A DNA stretch of 64,000 nucleotides from Polaribacter sp. BM10 (GCF_002005425.1 NZ_CP019704.1:2500001-2564000); one strand, 5' to 3'; counted from the first letter of the stretch, positions 1 to 9,369 are shown. Notes: a model not told the origin generated them from the letters alone. A program made the numbers and translations.

Positions 1-311
1 GACATTTTAAAAACAATCCAATTACGCCTGGTGTTATTTTAACGGAAACAATGGCGCAAATTGGTCTTGTTTGTTTAGGAGTTTTTCTTTTGGAAGATCA
101 AATTTCATCCGAAGAAAAAAAACCACAAATTGCATTAACTTCTAATGAAGTAGACTTCTTTTTACCGGTTTTACCTAACGAGAAAGTAACTGTAATTTCA
201 GAAAAAGAATATTTTAGATTTAATAAACTAAAATGTAAAGTAAAGATGCTAAATGCCAATGATGAGTTGGTTTGTAGAGGTACTATATCTGGAATGATAA
301 TCGCAAAATAA
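1..311 (+). CDS. 3-hydroxyacyl-ACP dehydratase-like hotdog protein, 3' part
   Basis: The gene is cut by the left edge; the reading frame is open from base 3 and the real start lies outside. The first visible residues (HFKNNPITPGVILTETMAQ) match the central helix region of FabZ/FabA-type hotdog dehydratases, where the His and the following PG-V---E-MAQ pattern line the active site. Dehydratases of this family remove water from 3-hydroxyacyl-ACP in the cytoplasm. The stop is followed 3 bases later by the ketosynthase ATG, so it is co-transcribed with the ketosynthase, ACP and phosphopantetheinyl transferase. That company suggests a specialised acyl or aryl-polyene type pathway rather than the main fatty-acid cycle; this is inference. 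The missing N-terminus prevents checking the whole active site. Confidence 0.75.
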   Translation, partial: HFKNNPITPGVILTETMAQIGLVCLGVFLLEDQISSEEKKPQIALTSNEVDFFLPVLPNEKVTVISEKEYFRFNKLKCKVKMLNANDELVCRGTISGMIIAK

Positions 312-314
312 AAA

Positions 315-1589
315 ATGAAAAATAGAGTTGTAATTACTGGTTTAGGAGTTGTTGCCCCAAACGGAGTTGGTTTGCAAGAATTTACAAATGCAATAAAAAC
401 AGGAAAATCTGGTATTACTTTTCATCAGAATTTAAAAGACAAAGGTTTTTCTTGTTGTATTGGCGGTGTTCCAATGGTTACCGAAGAAAACAAACAAACA
501 TATTTATCGCCTTTACAATTACGTGGTTTTAATTCTACTTCTATTTTATATGGTTGTATGGCTGGTATTGATGCTTGGAAAAATGCTGGTTTTTCTGTTG
601 ATGATAATTCAGGTTTAGACTACGATTCGGGTTTAATTTTTGGAACAGGAACTTCAGGAATCGAAAAATTTAGAGAAGCAATTTATAAAATTGATAATCA
701 AAACGTAAGACGTTTAGGAAGTACTTCTGTAGTGCAAACCATGGCAAGCGGAATTTCTGCTTATTTAGGCGGAATTCTTGGTTTAGGAAATCAGGTTACT
801 ACAAATTCATCTGCTTGTACAACGGGTACAGAAGCGCTTTTAATGGGTTTTGATAGAATACAAAGCGGCAAAGCAAAACGAATGTTAGTTGGTAGTTCTA
901 GCGATAGTAGTTTATACACTTGGGGTGGTTTTGATGCGATGCGCGTAATGTCTTACAAGCATAACGAAACACCAGAAAAAGGTTCTAGACCAATGAGTGC
1001 TACGGCGTCTGGTTTTGTTCCGGGAAGTGGTGCTGGAGCCTTGGTTTTAGAGTCTTTAGAAAGTGCTTTAGCAAGAAACGCAACTATTTATGCAGAGGTT
1101 TTAGGCGGAAATATAAATTCTGGCGGACAAAGAAATGGCGGAACGTTAACGGCACCAAATGCAGAAGCGGTGCAAAAATGTATTACTGCCGCAATTTCTG
1201 ATGCTAGAATTTCTGCGGATGAAATAGATGTAATTAATGGTCATTTAACAGCAACCTCTAAAGACAGTTTAGAAATAGAAAACTGGGCAAAGGCTTTAAA
1301 TCGAAAAGGAATTGATTTTCCGTATATAAACTCTTTAAAATCTATGGTTGGGCATTGTTTGGCAGCTTCTGGCGCAATCGAGTCTGTAGCAGCAGTTTTA
1401 CAAATTAAAGAGCAATTTGTGTTTCCAAATATTAATTGCGAAGATGTACAATCAGAAATTGCAACACTAATTTCTACGGATAAAATTCCTACAAAAATAA
1501 TAGAGAAAGATATTACTATTTTAGCAAAAGCAAGCTTTGGTTTTGGTGATGTAAATGCTTGTGTTATCTTTAAAAAATATTCAGAATAA
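315..1589 (+). CDS. beta-ketoacyl-ACP synthase (FabF-like)
   Basis: Thiolase-fold condensing enzyme that joins an acyl thioester to malonyl-ACP. The 424-residue length is normal for FabF. Cys168 lies in the nucleophile motif (NSSACTTGTEA), and His310, Lys342 and His347 occupy the expected positions in NGHLTATSKD and KSMVGHCLAASG. The usual NAHGTGT around the first His is changed to NGHLTAT, which departs from housekeeping FabF and hints at a specialised substrate. It sits 3 bases after the dehydratase and 3 bases before the ACP, in one operon. Such small sets are common in flavobacteria, including flexirubin-type pigment clusters, but I cannot tell which product is made here because the upstream genes are missing. 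Confidence 0.85.
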   Translation: MKNRVVITGLGVVAPNGVGLQEFTNAIKTGKSGITFHQNLKDKGFSCCIGGVPMVTEENKQTYLSPLQLRGFNSTSILYGCMAGIDAWKNAGFSVDDNSGLDYDSGLIFGTGTSGIEKFREAIYKIDNQNVRRLGSTSVVQTMASGISAYLGGILGLGNQVTTNSSACTTGTEALLMGFDRIQSGKAKRMLVGSSSDSSLYTWGGFDAMRVMSYKHNETPEKGSRPMSATASGFVPGSGAGALVLESLESALARNATIYAEVLGGNINSGGQRNGGTLTAPNAEAVQKCITAAISDARISADEIDVINGHLTATSKDSLEIENWAKALNRKGIDFPYINSLKSMVGHCLAASGAIESVAAVLQIKEQFVFPNINCEDVQSEIATLISTDKIPTKIIEKDITILAKASFGFGDVNACVIFKKYSE

Positions 1590-1592
1590 AAA

Positions 1593-1844
1593 ATGACAAA
1601 AGAAGAAATTATAAGCAAGTTAACAGTTATTGTAAAGCCTTATGTTCAAAATGAAGATGGTTTTAAAAAAATCTCTGAAAACACCTATTTTATAAACGAT
1701 TTAGAAATAAATTCTGCAAACTTAGTAGATATTATTTTGGATGTTGAAGATGAATTTAACGTAGAGATAGATAACGATTCTATGGAGAAAATGCTTTCTG
1801 TAAAAGCAACCGTAGCAATTATTCAAGAAAAAATGAATGGATAA
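1593..1844 (+). CDS. acyl carrier protein
   Basis: Small acidic four-helix carrier of 83 residues. Ser41 in LEINSANLVDI is the likely 4'-phosphopantetheine attachment site; the residue before it is Asn instead of the usual Asp of the DSL motif, a common change in specialised ACPs. The acidic helix II (DIILDVEDEF) that docks partner enzymes is present. The gene is between the ketosynthase and a phosphopantetheinyl transferase and overlaps the latter by 8 bases, so carrier and activating enzyme are probably made together. It is unlikely to be the housekeeping AcpP, which normally has DSLDTVE. Confidence 0.85.
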   Translation: MTKEEIISKLTVIVKPYVQNEDGFKKISENTYFINDLEINSANLVDIILDVEDEFNVEIDNDSMEKMLSVKATVAIIQEKMNG

Positions 1845-2424
1845 TATTGGTAATGATATTGTTGATTTAAACCTTGCTAAAACTCAAAGCAATTGGCAAA
1901 GAAATGGTTTTTTAGAGAAACAATTTACCCAAAAAGAACAGCAAGAAATTTATAATTCTAAAAATCCGTTTTTACAAGTTTGGCAATTTTGGTCTATGAA
2001 AGAAGCTGCCTATAAATGTTATACACAACAAGTTGAAAAACGTTTTTTTGCACCTTTAAAATTTGAATGTACTTTAATTTCTGAAGATAAAGGAACTGTT
2101 TTTTTTGAAGACAAAATTTTTTATACAACTACAACTTTTAATCCTTTTTATGTTTCTACTATTGCAAAACAAAACGCAACTACAACTTCTATTTTTTTGA
2201 AAATAGGAAAATCAGATAATGTAGATAAAGATTTAAAAACGGAGTTAGCATCAATAGTTAGTTTGAAATTAGGAGAAATTACAAAAAGAAAATCTTCTGT
2301 TGGTGCGCCTTTATATTATTATCAAGAGAGAAAAATAACCAAATCTTGTTCTATTTCTCATCATGGAAATTACGGAGCATTTGCATTTACACTAAACAAT
2401 GAATTTGAAAGAAGCACTTTATAA
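1837..2424 (+). CDS. 4'-phosphopantetheinyl transferase superfamily protein
   Basis: Transfers the phosphopantetheine arm of CoA to the serine of a carrier protein, probably the ACP encoded just upstream. Visible motifs are IGNDIVDL near the N-terminus, with Asp7 as a likely Mg2+ ligand, and WSMKEAAYK with Lys55-Glu56. These are the two signatures of the AcpS/Sfp superfamily. The length of 195 residues is longer than AcpS (about 120) and close to one-chain Sfp-like enzymes. It overlaps the ACP by 8 bases and the following GreA-like gene by 26 bases, a tight arrangement that supports translational coupling. Confidence 0.8.
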   Translation: MDNIGNDIVDLNLAKTQSNWQRNGFLEKQFTQKEQQEIYNSKNPFLQVWQFWSMKEAAYKCYTQQVEKRFFAPLKFECTLISEDKGTVFFEDKIFYTTTTFNPFYVSTIAKQNATTTSIFLKIGKSDNVDKDLKTELASIVSLKLGEITKRKSSVGAPLYYYQERKITKSCSISHHGNYGAFAFTLNNEFERSTL

Positions 2425-2848
2425 TAATTGTAAAGAATTTGTAGAGAAACGTTTGCAAAATGTAGAAGAAGTTATTTCTTCTAACCAAAAAGCATTGCAA
2501 ACAGAAACTAAAAGTTCTGCAGGCGATAAGCACGAAACCGGTAGAGCAATGTTGCAATTAGAAATGGAGAAAGCTGGCCAACAATTGGCTGGAATTACAC
2601 AAATGAAAGAAATTTTAGCAAAAATTGATATTTCTAAAACTTCTAAAAACGCACATTTAGGCAGTATTGTTTATACGGATAAGGCAAATTATTTCTTGAG
2701 TATTTCTGCGGGTCATTTAACTATAGGAAGCACAAATTATTTTGCAGTTTCAGTCTCATCACCAATAGGAAAATTGCTTTTAGGAAAGCAAAAAGACGAA
2801 ACAATTTCTTTTAACGGAAATGTGTTTAAAATTCTAGAGATAGCTTAA
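2399..2848 (+). CDS. GreA/GreB-like conserved protein, function unproven
   Basis: Protein of 149 residues with an N-terminal helical hairpin containing the pattern TKSSAGDKHETGRAML, followed by a beta-rich C-terminal half (about residues 85-149). This layout resembles transcription factors GreA/GreB. I recall relatives in flavobacterial genomes labelled 3-oxoacyl-ACP synthase, which the sequence does not support: there is no thiolase fold or catalytic Cys-His-His set. The gene overlaps the phosphopantetheinyl transferase by 26 bases, which may be how that label arose. It also overlaps the convergent ABC ATPase gene tail by 23 bases. Role unknown; interaction with RNA polymerase is a guess from fold resemblance. 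Confidence 0.6.
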   Translation: MNLKEALYNNCKEFVEKRLQNVEEVISSNQKALQTETKSSAGDKHETGRAMLQLEMEKAGQQLAGITQMKEILAKIDISKTSKNAHLGSIVYTDKANYFLSISAGHLTIGSTNYFAVSVSSPIGKLLLGKQKDETISFNGNVFKILEIA

Positions 2849-3752
2849 TTTTAGTATTGGTTTCTATAAAATCTTTATGATTTAAAAACACAAGTTGATT
2901 TTCAAACTCAGCTTCTATCAACCAAAAAGAACCTTTAAAATATGCGTTTTTTACGATGGCAACACTGTTAGAATTATCGATAATTTTTATTTGATGCGGA
3001 TATAATAATACATGTTTACCGTTTACTATAATTTCGTTTACATCATCAAATAAAGCAGCTACATACTTGCTTTTTGGGTTATTATAAATTTCTTTTGGTG
3101 CATTGTGAACTACTATTTTATGATTGCGAATAATTAGCAAAGTGTCTGCAAACGAAAGTGCATCATTTTTATCGTGTGTAGCAACAATACACGCAATATT
3201 TTTTTCTTTTAAATAGGCAAAAAGTTTTCTTCTTAAAGAGTTTTTTTTAAAGTTGTCTATTTGGCCAAAAGGTTCGTCTAATAAGAGTAATTCTGGTTCT
3301 TTTGCCAAAGCTCTAGCAATTGCTACACGTTGTTTTTGTCCGCCACTTAAATTTTTAACTTTTGTGTTTGCAAAAGCGGTCATTTCTATAACTTCTAATA
3401 ATTCTTGTGTTCTTTGTTCGCTTTCTTCTGGATAAAATCGAGACAGAAACTTTTTAATATTTTCTGATACAGAAATGTAAGGCATTAAATCGAAATCTTG
3501 TGCTACATATTTAAAGAAATCCATACCAGGAACTAGATGAAACTCTGGACCCAGAATTTGATGATCTTTCCAGAAAATTGTTCCTTTATTTACATCTAAT
3601 AAGCCGTAAATTGCTTTTAAAAGTGTAGATTTTCCGCAACCACTTTCTCCCATAACGCACAAATGTTCTCCTTCTTTTATATTGAAGTTAAAGTTGTCTA
3701 AAACCATTTTGTTTTTAGTGTACCCGAAAGAGATATTTTCGATTTTTAGCAT
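2826..3752 (-). CDS. ABC transporter ATP-binding protein (PotA/FbpC-like), orphan
   Basis: Nucleotide-binding subunit with Walker A GESGCGKS (residues 35-42), signature LSGGQKQR (135-142) and Walker B LLLLDE (155-160). After the ATPase domain come about 90 residues resembling the regulatory extension of spermidine/iron importers (PotA, FbpC). No permease or binding protein lies beside it, so the substrate cannot be assigned. The 3' end overlaps the convergent GreA-like gene by 23 bases. The upstream gap holds a structured repeat and the terminator of the next gene, so it is probably transcribed alone. Confidence 0.8.
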   Translation of the reverse strand: MLKIENISFGYTKNKMVLDNFNFNIKEGEHLCVMGESGCGKSTLLKAIYGLLDVNKGTIFWKDHQILGPEFHLVPGMDFFKYVAQDFDLMPYISVSENIKKFLSRFYPEESEQRTQELLEVIEMTAFANTKVKNLSGGQKQRVAIARALAKEPELLLLDEPFGQIDNFKKNSLRRKLFAYLKEKNIACIVATHDKNDALSFADTLLIIRNHKIVVHNAPKEIYNNPKSKYVAALFDDVNEIIVNGKHVLLYPHQIKIIDNSNSVAIVKNAYFKGSFWLIEAEFENQLVFLNHKDFIETNTKIKLSLEF

Positions 3753-3810
3753 CTTACAAAAATAAGGTTTCTATTTGATTTGTTGTTGTAATTTAGATGG
3801 CAAGTACGCC

Positions 3811-3906
3811 TGCGTTAGCGATTGTAGCATTTGTATGAGCTCTTTTATGAGGAACGAATAAAAAGCGAGTGCGAAAAGCGCGACCTTTAGGTAACGCCCA
3901 AAAAAA
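3811..3906. repeat. dispersed structured repeat, copy 1
   Basis: An element of about 95 bases whose ends are shared with a second copy at 55803-55889. Left end TGCGTTAGCGATTG and right end AAAGCGCGACCTTTAGG plus TAACGCCC are identical in both copies, while the middle differs. GCGTTA at the left and TAACGC at the right can pair, closing the element; the middle of this copy can form an imperfect hairpin (GAGCTC--TTTTAT with ATAAAAAGCGAG). It is richer in G+C than its surroundings. In both copies it lies downstream of a minus-strand gene. It is REP- or MITE-like in form; no transposase is seen in the window. Confidence 0.65.
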
Positions 3907-3910
3907 CATA

Positions 3911-3938
3911 AAAAAACCGACACTTTCGTATCGGTTTT
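3911..3938 (-). terminator. terminator of the M13 peptidase gene
   Basis: AAAACCGA (3913-3920) pairs with TCGGTTTT (3931-3938) around a 10-base loop. Read on the minus strand the stem is followed by a run of T, as expected for an intrinsic terminator about 55 bases after the peptidase stop codon. Confidence 0.75.
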
Positions 3939-3992
3939 GAATTTTAATGTATAAATTTTAAAAAGAAAATTATACTAAAAAGTTCTACGAAC

Positions 3993-6068
3993 TTACCATA
4001 TTCTTACTCTTTCTTCTGGTTTTAAATACATTTTATCGCCTTCTTTAACATCGAAAGCTTCGTAAAAAGCATCTACGTTTTTAAGTGGCATGTATGCTCT
4101 GTACATTCCTGGTGCATGTGTATTTGTCATGATTAAGTTTTTAAGAGCTTCATCACGCATTTTAGTTCTCCAGATGGTTCCCCAAGAAAGGAAAAAACGT
4201 TGTTCTGGTGTATAACCATCAATTTTTTCTGGTCTACCGCTTTTTTCTAAGAAGATTTGTAAACCTTCGTAAGCTGCTTGTACACCACCTAAATCGCCAA
4301 TGTTTTCACCTAACGTATATTCGCCATTTAAGTGCATAGAATCAATAGCAATAATATCTGAGTATTGTTTTACCAATTGCTTACCAATTACTGCAAATTT
4401 TTCTGAATCTGATTCTGTCCACCAGTTTTTAAGGTTTCCGTCACCGTCAAAACGTGATCCAGAATCGTCGAAACTGTGAGAAATTTCATGACCAATAACT
4501 GCTCCGATTCCACCATAATTTACAGCTTCATCTGCTTTGTAATCGTAAAACGGAGGCTGTAGAATTGCTGCCGGAAATACAATTTCGTTATTTGTAGGAT
4601 TAAAATAAGCATTTACAGTTTGCGGAGACATACCCCATTCTGTTCTGTCTACTTCTTTACCTAATTTAGCCATATTTTTATTGTAGTTCCATTTTGTAAC
4701 ATTAATACTGTTTTCAAAATAAGAACCGCCTTCGTCTAAACCTTTAACTTGTAATTCTGAGTAGTCTTTCCAAACATCTGGATACGCAATTTTTACAGTT
4801 AATTTATGTAATTTTTCTAAAGCTTTTTCTTTAGTTTCTGCACTCATCCACTCTAAACCAGCAATTCTTTTTTCGAAACCTAACATTACATTGTCTATCA
4901 TTTCTTTTGCTTTTGCTTTTGCTTCTGGCGGAAACATTTTTTCTACGTATAATTTACCTAAAGCTTCACCAATGGCACCGTTTAGGTTACCTAAAGCACG
5001 CTCGTTTCTTGCACGTTGTTTTTTAGCACCACGCATTTCTTTGCTATAAAACTCCCAATTTGCAGTTTCTAAGTCTGTAGATAAAGAGCTTAAAGAACTG
5101 TTTATAGTGTTCCAACGGAATAATAATTTCATGTCTTCTACAGATCTTTGTGTAAAAATTTTACTCATAGCTTTAAAATAAGCAGGATCTGTAACAATAA
5201 TTGTTTCTAAGTCTGTAACACCAATTCCTTCTAAATGAGCTTTCCAATCGATAGCTGGCGCTAATTTTGTTAACTCTGCAACAGACATTGGATTGTAGAT
5301 TTTACGTGTATCTCTACGTTCTTCCTTTGTCATCATTGGTTCTGCTAAGCTAGTTTCAAAAGCAACAATTGTAGCAGCATTCTTCTTAGCTGTAGCTTCA
5401 TCATCACCAAATTCTTGAAGCATTTTAGCAACAAATATTTCGTATTTAGCCAATTTATCTGCAACTTTTGCATCTACGTAGTAATCTCTAGATAAACCTA
5501 AAGAACCACCACCCATATAACCTGCATATTGGCTGCTGTTTTTTAAATCGTTATAAACGCCAAAACCATAAAAACCAGCACCACCATAAGGCGCCATATT
5601 GGTAATGTAGTTTTGTACATCTTTTTTTGTTTTTATTTCGTCTATTTTAGCTAAAAAAGGCATTACAGGTGCTTTGCCTTGTTTGTTTCTAGCAACAGTA
5701 TCCATTATTGTTTGGTAATAGTTTACTGCTTTTTCTTGATCTGAATCTATTTCATTTCCTTGTGCATCTTTTATCTTCGGAAAATCTTTTTGCGCTATGG
5801 CATCATTTAAAATAGTTAAAACATCTTCATCTGTTTTTTTACGTAGCTCACCAAAACCACCCCAAGATGTTCGGTCTTCTGGAATTTCTGTTTTATCTAT
5901 CCAAGTACCGTTTACGTGTCTAAAAAAATCGTCAGATGCTTTTACAGAAGTATCCATGTTTTCTATAATAATTCCTGCAGATCTTTCTTCTGATTTTTCT
6001 TCTTTACAAGCAACAAAAGCAAAAGATGCAATTGCAGTTGTAAAAAGAACTTTTTTAACTGTTTTCAT
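3993..6068 (-). CDS. M13 family zinc metallopeptidase, lipoprotein
   Basis: Neprilysin-type endopeptidase of 691 residues, close to the usual family length of about 670-690. A lipoprotein signal precedes Cys21 (AFVAC), so the enzyme is exported and anchored to a membrane, probably in the periplasm or on the outer membrane. The zinc site is complete: HEISH at 527-531 and ENIGD at 588-592 with the third ligand Glu588. The substrate-binding motif NAYFNP is at 486-491. The typical C-terminal CRIW ends here as VRIW. It degrades short peptides in the cell envelope. It is transcribed alone, with a terminator after the stop codon. Confidence 0.92.
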   Translation of the reverse strand: MKTVKKVLFTTAIASFAFVACKEEKSEERSAGIIIENMDTSVKASDDFFRHVNGTWIDKTEIPEDRTSWGGFGELRKKTDEDVLTILNDAIAQKDFPKIKDAQGNEIDSDQEKAVNYYQTIMDTVARNKQGKAPVMPFLAKIDEIKTKKDVQNYITNMAPYGGAGFYGFGVYNDLKNSSQYAGYMGGGSLGLSRDYYVDAKVADKLAKYEIFVAKMLQEFGDDEATAKKNAATIVAFETSLAEPMMTKEERRDTRKIYNPMSVAELTKLAPAIDWKAHLEGIGVTDLETIIVTDPAYFKAMSKIFTQRSVEDMKLLFRWNTINSSLSSLSTDLETANWEFYSKEMRGAKKQRARNERALGNLNGAIGEALGKLYVEKMFPPEAKAKAKEMIDNVMLGFEKRIAGLEWMSAETKEKALEKLHKLTVKIAYPDVWKDYSELQVKGLDEGGSYFENSINVTKWNYNKNMAKLGKEVDRTEWGMSPQTVNAYFNPTNNEIVFPAAILQPPFYDYKADEAVNYGGIGAVIGHEISHSFDDSGSRFDGDGNLKNWWTESDSEKFAVIGKQLVKQYSDIIAIDSMHLNGEYTLGENIGDLGGVQAAYEGLQIFLEKSGRPEKIDGYTPEQRFFLSWGTIWRTKMRDEALKNLIMTNTHAPGMYRAYMPLKNVDAFYEAFDVKEGDKMYLKPEERVRIW

Positions 6069-6201
6069 TCTTTATATAATTTGAGTTTTACGTTAATAAG
6101 TTTTTCAAATAGTAATATGTTACATAATTTAACAGTACTAGATGTTTAAGTGAGTTTTTCAAAGGTAATTAAATAATTAAAAAGAATTATTTTTAAATTA
6201 A

Positions 6202-8319
6202 TTACCTGTCTTTAAGTTTATTAGGCAGTTTTTTAAAGCCCATGTTAAATAAAGTGAAACCAAAAATATCTGCAAATTGTGCTATCGTTTTTGCAATAGG
6301 TGTTCCGGCTCCGTGGCCCGCATTGGTTTCTATTCTTATTAATGTTGGATTTTTGCCTGTTTGTTTTTCTTGTAATTCTGCAGCAAATTTAAAACTATGT
6401 GCTGGCACAACTCTATCATCATGATCTCCGGTGGTAATTAATGTTGCAGGATATGCAATTCCTTTTTTTACATTATGTACAGGCGAATATCCTTTTAAAT
6501 ATTCAAACATTTCTTTGTTGTCATTTGCAGTACCGTAATCGTATGCCCAACCAGCACCTGCAGTAAATGTATGATAACGCAACATGTCTAAAACCCCAAC
6601 AGCAGGTAATGCAACTTTTGCCAAAGTTGGCTTTTGTGTAAGAATTGCGCCAACTAAAAGTCCGCCATTAGAACCACCACGAATTGCTAAAAATTCTGAT
6701 GAAGTATATTTACTATCAATTAAAAACTCTGCCGCCGCAATAAAATCATCAAAAACATTTTGCTTTTTAAGTTTTATACCCGCGTTGTGCCATTTTTTAC
6801 CATATTCTCCGCCACCTCTCAAGTTCGCAACAGCATACACACCACCTTGCTCCATCCAAACTAAATTTGCAATACTAAAACTAGGCGTTAAACTTACATT
6901 AAATCCGCCATAACCATACAAAATAGTAGGATTTTTGCCATTTAACTCAATTCCTTTTTTGTGTGTAATAATCATCGGAATTTTAGTGCCATCTTTAGAC
7001 GGATAAAAAACTTGTTTGCTTATATAATCATCAGTATTAAAAGCCACTTTTGGTTTCCAATATGTTTGGTAAGAGCCATTTTCTGGATTGAATTTATAAG
7101 ACGAATTCGGAGTGTTGTAATTCGTAAAAGAAAAATACAATTCTTTAGCTTCTATTTTTCCACCGAAACCCGTAACAGAACCAATGCCTGGTAGAGAAAT
7201 TTCTCTTATAAATTCGCCATTAAAATTGTATTGAAAAACTTTAGAAACCGCATCTACCATATAATTTGCAAACAAATAATTTGCGCCTTTAGAAATAGCT
7301 AAAACATGTTCTGTTTCTGGTATAAAATCTTGCCAATTTTTTGGTGTAGGATTCGAAAAATCTACAGTAACAACTTTTTTATTGGGTGCATTTAAATTGG
7401 TTGCTAAAAAAAGCGTAGAAGCTTTGTTATCAATTACATAAGTATCACTTTCTAGCGTTTCTATAATTGGTTTTAGTGTGCTTTTTTCTTCGGATAAATC
7501 TTTGATAAATAATTTGTTACCAGAAGTAGAAATTTGTGCAGTAATTATTAAAAAACGATTGTCTTCTGTAACATAGCCACCAATATATCTGTGTTTTTCT
7601 GATGTTTTTTCGCCAAAAATAACAATATCATCTTCTTGCGAAGTTCCTAGCTTATGATAATATAATTTATGCTGATCTGTTTTAGCAGACAACTCGCTTC
7701 CGGTTGGTTTATCATAACTAGAGTAGTAAAAACCTTCGTTTTTGTACCAAGAAATTCCAGAGAATTTTACATCAACAATAACCGGTTCTTTTTGTTTTTT
7801 AGAAACAACATCAATAATAATTATTTTTCGCCAATCAGAACCACCTTCAGAAATAGAATATGCGGCGGTTTTACCATCTTTAGAAAAACTTAATGCGCCT
7901 AAAGAAGTTGTACCGTCTTTAGAAAAAGTATTTGGATCTAAAAATATTTCTGGTTCAGAATTATCTATGGTTCTATAAATTACGCTCTGATTTTGTAAAC
8001 CATTATTTTTAGAAAAATATGTGTAATCGCCTTCTATAAAAGGCGTACCTATTTTTTCATAGTTCCATAAACTAGCCAATCGATTTTTTAATTGATCTCT
8101 GTAAGAAATTTGATTTAGATAGTTAAAAGTAACCTTATTTTGTGCTTTTACCCAATCTTTGGTTTCTACGCTTCTATCATCTTCTAACCATCTGTAATTA
8201 TCTGTAACTTCTGTGTTAAAATAAGTGTCTACAACTGGTTTTTTTTCTGTTTTTGGGTAAATCAATGCAAGTGTGTTTATGATGTTTAATATACCAAACA
8301 AAGTTAATTGTTTTATCAA
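6202..8319 (-). CDS. prolyl oligopeptidase family S9 serine peptidase
   Basis: Cuts short proline-containing peptides. The 705 residues comprise a beta-propeller domain (about 80-420) and a C-terminal alpha/beta-hydrolase. Catalytic motifs are present: Ser in GGSNGG, Asp in DHDDRV and His in NAGHGAG. The N-terminus ([20 protein letters not shown]) looks like a short export signal followed by the mature start, so the enzyme is probably periplasmic. No ATG is available in frame: the first usable start is TTG at 8319, and an in-frame stop lies 6 codons further upstream. The start is therefore uncertain. Divergent from the thioredoxin gene. Confidence 0.9.
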   Translation of the reverse strand: MIKQLTLFGILNIINTLALIYPKTEKKPVVDTYFNTEVTDNYRWLEDDRSVETKDWVKAQNKVTFNYLNQISYRDQLKNRLASLWNYEKIGTPFIEGDYTYFSKNNGLQNQSVIYRTIDNSEPEIFLDPNTFSKDGTTSLGALSFSKDGKTAAYSISEGGSDWRKIIIIDVVSKKQKEPVIVDVKFSGISWYKNEGFYYSSYDKPTGSELSAKTDQHKLYYHKLGTSQEDDIVIFGEKTSEKHRYIGGYVTEDNRFLIITAQISTSGNKLFIKDLSEEKSTLKPIIETLESDTYVIDNKASTLFLATNLNAPNKKVVTVDFSNPTPKNWQDFIPETEHVLAISKGANYLFANYMVDAVSKVFQYNFNGEFIREISLPGIGSVTGFGGKIEAKELYFSFTNYNTPNSSYKFNPENGSYQTYWKPKVAFNTDDYISKQVFYPSKDGTKIPMIITHKKGIELNGKNPTILYGYGGFNVSLTPSFSIANLVWMEQGGVYAVANLRGGGEYGKKWHNAGIKLKKQNVFDDFIAAAEFLIDSKYTSSEFLAIRGGSNGGLLVGAILTQKPTLAKVALPAVGVLDMLRYHTFTAGAGWAYDYGTANDNKEMFEYLKGYSPVHNVKKGIAYPATLITTGDHDDRVVPAHSFKFAAELQEKQTGKNPTLIRIETNAGHGAGTPIAKTIAQFADIFGFTLFNMGFKKLPNKLKDR

Positions 8320-8394
8320 AATTAAATTATAATCGCTTTATTAAAGAATGATTTAACTGTTTTTAACTTTACGATATTTGTTATCGATAGCTAT

Positions 8395-8429
8395 TTGTAA
8401 TACTTTAGAGGTTTTTACGACTAATTTTG
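8395..8429 (+). promoter_or_regulatory. candidate promoter of the thioredoxin gene
   Basis: TAATTTTG at 8422-8429 fits the Bacteroidota -7 element TAnnTTTG. A TTG at 8395-8397 is 24 bases upstream, one base outside the usual 17-23 range, so the -33 part is weak. Confidence 0.35.
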
Positions 8430-8483
8430 TAGTAAAATAATTATAAAATTAAAATTCAACAAAGTTGAATTAAAAACATTCAT

Positions 8484-8843
8484 ATGACAGAAAATTTAAC
8501 AAAAGCAACATTTTTAGAAAAAGTATTTAATTTTGAAAAAAATAAAGAGTGGAAATTTGAAGGTAAAAGACCAGCATTAATAGATTTTTATGCAGATTGG
8601 TGTGGCCCTTGTAAAATGATTGCGCCAATTTTAGAAGAATTGTCTAAGGAATACGAAGGTAAAATAGATATTTATAAAATTGATACCGAAGCAGAACAAG
8701 AATTATCTGCCGCTTTTGGTATTAGAAGCATACCATCTATGTTATTTTGTCCTGCAGAAGGAGAACCACAAATGGCAAACGGAGCTTTACCAAAAGCAGA
8801 TTTAGAACGCATAATTAAAGAGGTTTTAAAAGTAGAAAAGTAA
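8484..8843 (+). CDS. thioredoxin
   Basis: Thiol-disulfide oxidoreductase of 119 residues with the classical active site WCGPC (Cys40 and Cys43) after the beta strand ALIDFYAD. The conserved cis-proline region follows in IRSIPSMLF. An N-terminal extension of about 25 residues precedes the core fold; there is no signal peptide, so it acts in the cytoplasm, reducing protein disulfides with electrons from thioredoxin reductase. It stands alone between the divergent S9 peptidase and a strong terminator. It could be the housekeeping thioredoxin or a second copy; the window does not decide. Confidence 0.92.
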   Translation: MTENLTKATFLEKVFNFEKNKEWKFEGKRPALIDFYADWCGPCKMIAPILEELSKEYEGKIDIYKIDTEAEQELSAAFGIRSIPSMLFCPAEGEPQMANGALPKADLERIIKEVLKVEK

Positions 8844-8873
8844 TAACGATTCTTAAAAGAAGTATTTAAATTA

Positions 8874-8908
8874 AATCCTGAGTTTTAAAAAACTCAGGAT
8901 TTTTTTTA
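8874..8908 (+). terminator. intrinsic terminator after thioredoxin
   Basis: AATCCTGAGTT pairs with AACTCAGGATT (11 base pairs, 6-base loop), followed by eight T. It separates thioredoxin from the PadR operon. Confidence 0.88.
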
Positions 8909-8920
8909 TTCAAAAAACAA

Positions 8921-8961
8921 ATACATAAGAATTCTATGTATAAGAAAATTATGTATATTTG
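8921..8961 (+). promoter_or_regulatory. PadR operon promoter with candidate operator
   Basis: TATATTTG at 8954-8961 fits the -7 element. Just upstream, ATACATA (8921-8927) and TATGTAT (8935-8941) form a perfect 7-base inverted repeat around 7 bases, and TATGTATA occurs again at 8950-8957, overlapping the -7 element. Half-sites built on ATGT/ACAT are typical of PadR regulators, so autorepression by the gene at 9031 is likely. No clear TTG -33 element is seen. Confidence 0.5.
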
Positions 8962-9030
8962 ACGAAATATATTTAAAAGTTGTCAATTTAGATGATTTTT
9001 AAATTGAAGTGACAAAAACACACCAAAAAA

Positions 9031-9369
9031 ATGGGAAATCAGAAATTATACAAAGGTTCTTTACAAACCATCATTTTAAAATTATTAGAAACTAATGATA
9101 AAATGTATGGTTATGAAATTACTCAGAAAGTAAAAGAACTTACCAAAGGCGAACTAAAAATTACAGAAGGTGCTTTGTATCCTGCATTGCACAAATTAGA
9201 AGCTGATGGTTTGCTAGATGTTGAGGTTGCAAAAGTGGGCAATAGACTTCGAAAATATTACAAATTAACAGAATCTGGAACCAAAGAAACTGCCAATAAG
9301 TTAAATGAAATGCAAGAGTTTTTAAGAACCATGCAGCAATTGGTAAATCCTAAATTAAGTTTGGAGTAA
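9031..9369 (+). CDS. PadR family transcriptional regulator
   Basis: Winged-helix regulator of 112 residues. The pattern YGYEITQKVKELT followed by ITEGALYPALHKLEADG and the wing RKYYKLTESG is diagnostic of the PadR family; a short C-terminal helix for dimerisation follows. It is the first gene of an operon: 1 base separates it from a membrane protein gene, followed by four paralogs and an ABC exporter. In Firmicutes, PadR regulators are often paired with membrane proteins carrying a helical HAAS-type domain, and the same logic appears here. The candidate operator upstream suggests autorepression; the inducing signal is unknown. Confidence 0.9.
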   Translation: MGNQKLYKGSLQTIILKLLETNDKMYGYEITQKVKELTKGELKITEGALYPALHKLEADGLLDVEVAKVGNRLRKYYKLTESGTKETANKLNEMQEFLRTMQQLVNPKLSLE

